A stretch of 16,001 nucleotides of DNA from CAYFJO01 sp964343305 (lineage in GTDB: Bacteria; Planctomycetota; Planctomycetia; Pirellulales; Pirellulaceae), in the NCBI GenBank assembly GCA_964343305.1, contig CAYFJO010000241.1, positions 1 to 16,001 on the forward strand, in the 5' to 3' direction. Shown piece after piece: positions 7,321-13,128 of the stretch. A model generated the notes under the pieces. The model was given only the letters and a program-made list of their open reading frames with translations. It searched no databases and was not told the origin of the DNA. Numbering within the stretch: position 1 is the first letter of the stretch; the number at the start of each line of letters is the position of its first letter. A program made the translations under genes and the position numbers.

Positions 7321-7372
7321 GTGGCACGGACATTCCTGTCCGTGATTTGCCGGACAGAAATGTCCGACCCAC
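7321..7372. repeat. Nested palindromes in the purA upstream gap
   Basis: Two small perfect hairpins, CACGGACA/TGTCCGTG at 7324-7343 and CGGACA/TGTCCG at 7351-7366, also form one larger inverted repeat (7321-7342 against 7351-7372, about 19 of 22 matching). The alternative pairing suggests a REP-like element or cruciform. No gene overlaps it convincingly. Confidence 0.75.
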
Positions 7373-7503
7373 AGTAAATTAAGGCGTCGGTCCAGACTCG
7401 AAGTTTCCTCAAGAGAGCAAGAATCGGGTGGATTTGCGACTCGATCAGTTGATACTTGTCCCCAGCCATCACGCTTTGTAGGGAAAGCTGTGCGGAGAAC
7501 ACC

Positions 7504-7743
7504 ATGTCATTAAGCGATTACGAACGGATTGAGCGAGCCATCACGTTCCTCGAAGAAAACTTCCGCGAGCAACCGGATTTGAAAGACATCGCGGCGCACC
7601 TCCACCTCAGTGAGTTCCATTTTCAACGTCTGTTCCGGCGCTGGGCCGGCATCAGTCCAAAGCGGTTTTTTGCAGTTCTTGACCGTCGAACACGCCAAAC
7701 GCCTGCTCAGCGAATCGCGCGACTAATGTGTTTCATCAGTTGA
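7504..7743 (+). pseudogene. Broken Ada/AraC-type regulator fragment
   Basis: An ATG with GGAG six bases upstream opens a frame whose first 55 residues are a clear AraC-type helix-turn-helix start: YERIERAITFLEE, then DLKDIAAHLHLSEFHFQRLF, then RRWAGISPKRF. That wording is typical of Ada-like proteins that pair an AraC domain with an O6-methylguanine-DNA methyltransferase. At a run of six T (7666-7671) the reading frame breaks. Removing one T gives LQFLTVEHAKRLLSESRD, the expected continuation, ending at TAA 7724-7726. As written, the frame drifts into unrelated residues and stops at 7741-7743. Either way the second helix-turn-helix and the methyltransferase domain are absent, so this is a remnant. 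The frameshift could be a sequencing error; the truncation could not be explained that way. Confidence 0.82.
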
Positions 7744-7744
7744 T

Positions 7745-7771
7745 AGACCAAGGCTTGCAATCTTCAGGTCC
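7745..7771 (-). pseudogene. Scrap of a PIN-domain (VapC-like) toxin gene
   Basis: On the minus strand this reads DLKIASLGLS, the same motif as DLKIASICLS in the PIN gene at 15689-15904. Bases 7753-7771 are identical to 15779-15797, and over 27 bases (7745-7771 against 15771-15797) 24 match, in the same orientation. The surrounding frame is only about 25 codons long and shows no further PIN similarity, so this is a leftover joined directly to the broken regulator. Confidence 0.6.
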
Positions 7772-7788
7772 ACCGTGTCGTCTAAAAG

Positions 7789-7817
7789 TTGTTCGTGAAT
7801 CGCAGGCATTGTAAAAT
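7789..7817 (+). promoter_or_regulatory. Candidate promoter for the RHS gene
   Basis: TTGTTC (7789-7794) and TAAAAT (7812-7817) are 17 bases apart. The -10 matches at 5 of 6 and the -35 at only 3 of 6. It would give a leader of about 50 bases before the ATG at 7873. Weak evidence from sequence alone. Confidence 0.3.
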
Positions 7818-7858
7818 CCATTCAACAAGGAAGTCCCTTTATTTCTCGCTTCTTGGTC

Positions 7859-7863
7859 AGGAG
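7859..7863 (+). promoter_or_regulatory. Ribosome binding site deciding the RHS gene start
   Basis: AGGAG ends nine bases before the ATG at 7873-7875, and that ATG opens directly into a signal peptide. A start further upstream in the same frame (7789) would add 28 residues ahead of the signal peptide and has no such site. Confidence 0.65.
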
Positions 7864-7872
7864 TGCCACGAG

Positions 7873-10800
7873 ATGAACTACCCGTGTTTTCGAGTCATCG
7901 CTTTCACTTTTGTCATTTCAATTTGCGCCAACCATGGGCATGCCCAGGAAATTGGTGATCGTGTTGTTGCGAAAAAGGAACTGACGTTACGCGTGTCAAA
8001 GAAGCCCATTGAGACGGTGGGTCGCGATACGCAGTTGAAAGTTGAGTCGAAGAATGGGACGTGGCTGTGGGTCAAGAGTCCGGCGGGGAAGAAGGGATGG
8101 GTTCGCGCCGCTGATGTCGAAATTTTACCCGAGGATATTCCCCCGGATGCACCGCCCGATGCACCGCCAGAACCTGTACTCGCTGAGTTGAGTGACTTGG
8201 CCGCGCATTCATTTTTTGTCGACGGTGCGGTGGCGGTTGATCTTGCTCACGGTCGCGATGCCGCACAGATCCTCGTTCAGCGCACGTTTCGAAAAGACAC
8301 TTCTGGTAACGGGCCTTTTGGTCGAGGCTGGTTCGACGCGAATATTGTTGAACTGACGCAGGACAATAAGGATCGAGTGACGATCACGAGAAACGGGCAG
8401 ACGCTCGCAACGGCGACGAGCAATGGCAACGTGTTTCAAACGTCAGACGGCGCGACGGTCACTCAATCGGGCGACGGTTGGCAGATCAAAACACGTCGTG
8501 GCACGCAGCTCGTGTTCAACACGCTAGGCAAGATGACGTCGGCTCGTTCACCGTCGGGCCAGTTGGTGACCTATGGATACGACTCGCGCGGACTGCTTAC
8601 GGATGTCAAACACGGTGACAAAAGTTTTCTGCGCTACACGTACGACGGAAGCAACGACCGCGTGCTCCAGATCGACGGCCCCGAGACACTCAGTTGCAAA
8701 TACGAATACGACGCGCGCGGGTTTCTGGGCGCGGTGACGAACAGTCGCGGCCTACGCGTCGAGTATGAGTACGGCGCCGAAGGAAACCTGACGACGGTCA
8801 AGGATCAATTCGGCCGATCGACCGACGTACCAGTCGAAGAAGAAGAACTGACAGAATTTGCGGCGACCAAAAAACGAATGGGTCTGCAACCACCGAAACC
8901 CGTCTACAAGCGAAACGATCAAGGACAAATCGTTGAGCAACAACATCGCGGCGTCACGACAAAATACGCTTACAATTCGGAAGGCCGGCTGTCGACGATC
9001 AGCAACCCGACCGGCGAGTGGCGCGGCTGGTACGACGACTTCGATCGAGTCACGAAAATCGCGACCCCGACGCAAACGCTCAGCATCACGTACGATAAAT
9101 TCGACAACGTGACGCGCATTGAATCGTCGGACGGTCGCTGGCGGACGGTCAAATACGACGATCATGGACGGCCGACCGATTGGCGTTCTTCGTCCGAAGG
9201 TTCTTCCGTTGTCGATTACGGTCCCACGGGCGAAACGGCGCTGATCCGACTCTCGCCGTCGTGGGGAGCGACGTTCGCGTACGACGATCATCTTCGCCTT
9301 AGCAACGCGAAGTTATGGTCGGGCAGGGAGGTCGACTTTGGCTACGACGCTGAGGGTCGAGTCGCGAGTCGCAAGTGGTCGACTGGCGAAAGTCAGACCA
9401 GCGGTTATGACAGCGACGGGCAACTTGTCGAATCGACGTTCAACGGTCTCAAAACAAACTACGAGTACGACGACGACGGCTTGTTGACGAAGATCAACGA
9501 CCCGGTGTTTGGCAAGCGAACGGTCGATTACTCTGAACTTGAGAATGGCCAGCTCTCGCTCACTTGGGAAGGACTCGGAACGTGGACGCACAGAGTCAAC
9601 GCGTGGATGCAGCCGGTGATGTTTCGCCGACCGTCCGGACAAACGACGCGGTATGAATATGACGAGCGTGGATTGTTGTTCGCTCTGACGAGTCCGTCCG
9701 ACCGAACGTGGAAATATGAACATGACAGGGCAGGCCGGTTGACCGGCATTCTCGGAACAGGCAAAGCGACGACCAAGTTATCGCGCACCGACAAGGGTCG
9801 CATTGAGCGCGTCGAGCGGAGCGGTATCACATATCGCGAATATGTTCACGGCCCCGATGGCAGATTGCGTTTGGAAAGTTCACCTCTTGGCATGGCGGCA
9901 GCATACACGTACGACAAGGTCGGCCGCCTCAAAGAAGTCATGCAGCCAGATGGCAAGTTCGCGTACGGGTACAACAAGTTCGGCTTGGTCGAGAGCGTCA
10001 AAGGCGCGAAGTTCGAAATCAGGCAGGAGTTTCATGACGACGGTTCGCTCGCCCGTCGTACCTACGACCCGGCCAGCCTCGATCTTCGTTTGCCGCTCGA
10101 TGACAAAGGTCGCCCCGGCGGTATCAGCCTCAACGGCGTCACGGCTCAATACGTCTACGGCGACGATGGCCGCTTGGAACACATCGTCCTGCCCAAGGAC
10201 ATCGCGATCACCATCACGCGCGACAAGGCAGGCCGACCGATCAACATCTCTAGCAACGCAGTGAAGCTTAGCCTCACCTTCGACCAACTTAACCGCCTCA
10301 CGTCGATCGGGGCCGCTGGTCCGAAGCGTGAAGTAATCTTCCTCGAGAAGTACGAATATGACGCGGCCGGCAACCTCGTCCATTTGCAGCCGATCGGATC
10401 GCCGCCACGCGAAATGCAATACGACCGCGACGATCGCCTGGTCCGTGTCATTTCCGGCGACGACGAAACGGAATTCGTTTATTCGGCCGACGACGATCTG
10501 CAAAGCATCACGACGGGCGACAACGAGTCCATCTGGCGATTGGACAACGCCGGCCGACCGCGCATGCGCGACTTTGGCATCATCTACGACTGGGACGAAG
10601 CGGGAAATCTTACGGGTGTCCAAAGTGAAGAGACCGACGCTCAAAACCAATTCGATGCGGCCGGACGATTGTTGTCGCGCACGATTGCCGATCTCGAATG
10701 GCACTTCGGCTACTTGCCAAGCGGCGACCGCCTGTGGCAAGACGGACCGTCCGGCAAGATTTGGTATGCGTACTTGTCATCGGGACTGGTCGGATTCAAA

Positions 10801-13050
10801 GACGAAGAAGGCGTCGCGTGGCTCTTGGTCACGATGCCCGGCACCGACTGGCCACTCGCGCTGTGTGGATCAAACGGCACGACGTACATGCTGGTCGCCG
10901 ACCGCCTTGGCTCAATCCGACGTGTTGTCGATATGACCGGTAAGACCGTTGCTCACAGCGACTATGGTGCATACGGCGAACTCAACGGCGCACATGGTTT
11001 TGCGCCGCTGAACTTGTACGCTGGGATGGTCTGCGACGAGCACGGCCTTTATTACGCTCGTCAACGTTACTACGACCCGCTGCTTTGTCGTTTTATCAGC
11101 CTCGATTCGTCGATCGGGACGTATCAGATTCCTGCGTCCTACAATGCCTTTCATTACGCGGCCAATAACCCTTATCGCTACCGCGATAATTTAGGCAGGC
11201 AACCAACTCCGGTCGAAGGCGAAGACCTTAATGACAACGTCCAACGCGGACGACCGGCGCTATCCGATCGAATTGCCGCGTTTTTGGAGATGGATCCTAC
11301 AACCTTGTCGGACAAACAATTTGATGAAATGGCCCTTCAGGCACTTCGGGATCAATCACGTATCAGGGATCAAGATAAAGAAAACTATTACAGGTATCAA
11401 ATCCGCAACGGCGGTTCTTTGATGGATTACGAGCCACTGCCAACGAACTGGGCTCTAATCAACAGAGTTATCGGTGAAAGAAAGCGACGCGAAGAAGAGC
11501 GAAATCGTCAAGAGCGAGATGCAGACACTTATTTCGCTGATAGTTTGTTTTCCGATGATCCCGTAACCAGCAATGTAACTCCCACCAAAGGCGACGACTC
11601 AAGCCGTTCGCCGTCTCCTGTCACGACGAATCCTGCGGTCAAGAAAATGTTGAAGGACTTCAATCTCGATATTTTTTATTCGAGGCCATTTTGGCGACCG
11701 AATGGCACTGGCGGCACCGCTGGTGGATCTGGTTTTCAGGACATCCTCAACCAAGTCCGCGGCCTTAAACAGACGGCCGATGATGCATTTCCCGACGATG
11801 TGACGGGATATAGCGGCGATTCGTTTGACAGACTCGACGACGATGCGAAGCGGCTCAAACAACGCGTCGATGACATCAAGGACAAGATCGGCACGGGCGA
11901 TTTTCAGGAAGTGCTCGACCTTGCCAAAAAAGCGCGCGAAACGATTTGCGGAATTGTGGCCAGGGGATATCGGGCCGCGGATGCTCCGCGTTTGCAACGT
12001 GAGGCAGATGCTCTGCTCGCCAAGGCACGCGCCGCGCATCGCGCCGCGGACGAGACCAACCGGAAGTTACTCGCCGCTCAACGTCAGGCAAAGGAACTGC
12101 GAGACCAGGTCGACAAGGTCAAACGGCCACTCGACGATCTCCAAAAACTTGCCGATGCGCGGAAACGTTTCGCGCCAAACCAGCAGCGATTTAACGACCA
12201 ATGGGATCGTGTTCTCCGGTCGATTGGCGATGACCAGCAACGTGCTTTTGACCAAATCGACAACGCCCTCGGCGCGAACACGATTGCAAAGATTCTTCAG
12301 GTGGGACGATTGCCCGACATCGTCCCCGACAACGCGGACGAGATTCTAAAATCGGCGCGGGACGCGTTGAAAGACGCCGAAGATGTACTGAAGAAAATCG
12401 GCGGCGAAGATGACGAAGCGAAGAAGAAACGCGACGACACGCTGGCGCGGCACTCAGAAGCGAGCACGCATATCTTCGAGGCACAAAAATGCCGCGGCCG
12501 CATCTTCGGTAGTCCCTCAACGACGCCGTTGACAGGGAACATTACGGCTGACTTCTTGCGCGCCCTCAATCCGCTCGCATTCAAACTCCGTCCGCGCCAC
12601 GCGAAAAGTTTGACGCCCGATTGTCCGCTTGATCCTCACGGTCATCCGGCGGGGCCGAAGGATCTGGTCGATAACCCTAAGCATGACGACCCGTCCGATG
12701 CAAACGGAAAACACCCGGTGACGACGACGCTCAAGGGCATCGCGACCAGTTTTGTCTGGAAACAAAACAAAGGGTTGGATACAGCGACAGTCACGTTCAC
12801 GTTGAACGGACGGGAAGGTGCGATTCTGCGACAGCATGGACTACCCGCGACGGTGACGGTGACAGCGAAACGATCAGGAAAAAACTTCATCGTCCCCGCG
12901 TCGAATCCACTCAGCACGGCCATTTCCGCCGCCAGCGCAAATCTGTCGCGCAGCGTCGGCGGCAAGCCGGCAAAGTTCAGCGTGGGATTAACCTTCACCC
13001 CCAGTGGAAAAGGCGTGAGTCTCCAATCGAAAATCAGCGTCGGCGGGTAA
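7873..13050 (+). CDS. Exported RHS/YD-repeat protein with SH3-like head and conserved tail
   Basis: A 1725-residue protein. In order: a signal peptide (1 to about 25, ending GHAQ); an SH3-like domain (about 28-85, with WLWVKSPAGKKGWV); a proline-rich linker; an RHS N-terminal part with GPFGRGWFDAN (about 150); and roughly 800 residues of YD-type repeats such as YEYDERGLL and YTYDKVGRL (about 225-1008). The RHS core follows (about 1009-1110), with DRLGSIRRV, YYARQRYYDPLLCRFISLD and NPYRYRDNLGR. RHS cores form shells that often enclose a toxin tip. Here what follows is an AT-richer stretch, a long charged coiled-coil-like region (about 1307-1533), and a tail at 1605-1725 that is about 84% identical to the tail of the protease encoded next. 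I recognise no nuclease or other toxin domain, and no immunity gene follows. Likely a surface or secreted protein; the actual target is unknown. Confidence 0.9.
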   Translation: MNYPCFRVIAFTFVISICANHGHAQEIGDRVVAKKELTLRVSKKPIETVGRDTQLKVESKNGTWLWVKSPAGKKGWVRAADVEILPEDIPPDAPPDAPPEPVLAELSDLAAHSFFVDGAVAVDLAHGRDAAQILVQRTFRKDTSGNGPFGRGWFDANIVELTQDNKDRVTITRNGQTLATATSNGNVFQTSDGATVTQSGDGWQIKTRRGTQLVFNTLGKMTSARSPSGQLVTYGYDSRGLLTDVKHGDKSFLRYTYDGSNDRVLQIDGPETLSCKYEYDARGFLGAVTNSRGLRVEYEYGAEGNLTTVKDQFGRSTDVPVEEEELTEFAATKKRMGLQPPKPVYKRNDQGQIVEQQHRGVTTKYAYNSEGRLSTISNPTGEWRGWYDDFDRVTKIATPTQTLSITYDKFDNVTRIESSDGRWRTVKYDDHGRPTDWRSSSEGSSVVDYGPTGETALIRLSPSWGATFAYDDHLRLSNAKLWSGREVDFGYDAEGRVASRKWSTGESQTSGYDSDGQLVESTFNGLKTNYEYDDDGLLTKINDPVFGKRTVDYSELENGQLSLTWEGLGTWTHRVNAWMQPVMFRRPSGQTTRYEYDERGLLFALTSPSDRTWKYEHDRAGRLTGILGTGKATTKLSRTDKGRIERVERSGITYREYVHGPDGRLRLESSPLGMAAAYTYDKVGRLKEVMQPDGKFAYGYNKFGLVESVKGAKFEIRQEFHDDGSLARRTYDPASLDLRLPLDDKGRPGGISLNGVTAQYVYGDDGRLEHIVLPKDIAITITRDKAGRPINISSNAVKLSLTFDQLNRLTSIGAAGPKREVIFLEKYEYDAAGNLVHLQPIGSPPREMQYDRDDRLVRVISGDDETEFVYSADDDLQSITTGDNESIWRLDNAGRPRMRDFGIIYDWDEAGNLTGVQSEETDAQNQFDAAGRLLSRTIADLEWHFGYLPSGDRLWQDGPSGKIWYAYLSSGLVGFKDEEGVAWLLVTMPGTDWPLALCGSNGTTYMLVADRLGSIRRVVDMTGKTVAHSDYGAYGELNGAHGFAPLNLYAGMVCDEHGLYYARQRYYDPLLCRFISLDSSIGTYQIPASYNAFHYAANNPYRYRDNLGRQPTPVEGEDLNDNVQRGRPALSDRIAAFLEMDPTTLSDKQFDEMALQALRDQSRIRDQDKENYYRYQIRNGGSLMDYEPLPTNWALINRVIGERKRREEERNRQERDADTYFADSLFSDDPVTSNVTPTKGDDSSRSPSPVTTNPAVKKMLKDFNLDIFYSRPFWRPNGTGGTAGGSGFQDILNQVRGLKQTADDAFPDDVTGYSGDSFDRLDDDAKRLKQRVDDIKDKIGTGDFQEVLDLAKKARETICGIVARGYRAADAPRLQREADALLAKARAAHRAADETNRKLLAAQRQAKELRDQVDKVKRPLDDLQKLADARKRFAPNQQRFNDQWDRVLRSIGDDQQRAFDQIDNALGANTIAKILQVGRLPDIVPDNADEILKSARDALKDAEDVLKKIGGEDDEAKKKRDDTLARHSEASTHIFEAQKCRGRIFGSPSTTPLTGNITADFLRALNPLAFKLRPRHAKSLTPDCPLDPHGHPAGPKDLVDNPKHDDPSDANGKHPVTTTLKGIATSFVWKQNKGLDTATVTFTLNGREGAILRQHGLPATVTVTAKRSGKNFIVPASNPLSTAISAASANLSRSVGGKPAKFSVGLTFTPSGKGVSLQSKISVGG
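7942..8121 (+). repeat. Shared SH3-like head module, copy in the RHS gene
   Basis: This encodes 60 residues of which about 41 match those encoded at 13207-13386 in the protease gene, without gaps. The shared core includes GDRVV, LKVES, WLWVKSP and GKKGWV. SH3-like domains of this kind in exported bacterial proteins often bind cell-wall peptides or glycans. Confidence 0.85.
12685..13047 (+). repeat. Shared C-terminal tail module, copy in the RHS gene
   Basis: This encodes 121 residues of which about 102 are identical, without gaps, to those encoded at 15163-15525. Conserved blocks include SFVWKQNKG, NGREGAILRQHGLPATVTV, PASNPLSTAISAASANLSRS and KPAKFSVGLTFTP. The alternating pattern suggests beta strands. 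Many differing bases are in third codon positions. I do not recognise the domain. Confidence 0.9.
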
Positions 13051-13128
13051 AGTCGACTCGGTGAGTTTGGAGTGCATATACTGTACGACTGAATGTCGTA
13101 ACTTTGAATTGTACGAGAGGAGCATGCT

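Noticed and set aside
7167..7505. 112-codon minus-strand frame upstream of purA
   Set aside because: Its second half is made of translated palindromic repeats, and the part at 7381-7505 matches nothing I recognise; a small eroded gene fragment cannot be ruled out.
7196..7812. Insertion sequence disrupting the regulator gene
   Set aside because: No transposase frame and no pair of terminal inverted repeats bounding a unit with target duplications were found.
7789..7872. Upstream start for the RHS protein adding 28 residues
   Set aside because: The extension would precede a good signal peptide, has no ribosome binding site, and overlaps the candidate promoter; the ATG at 7873 has AGGAG nine bases before it.
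11200..12684. Toxin domain at the RHS tip
   Set aside because: No HNH, nuclease, ADP-ribosyltransferase or deaminase motif is visible; the segment is charged, helical and coiled-coil-like.
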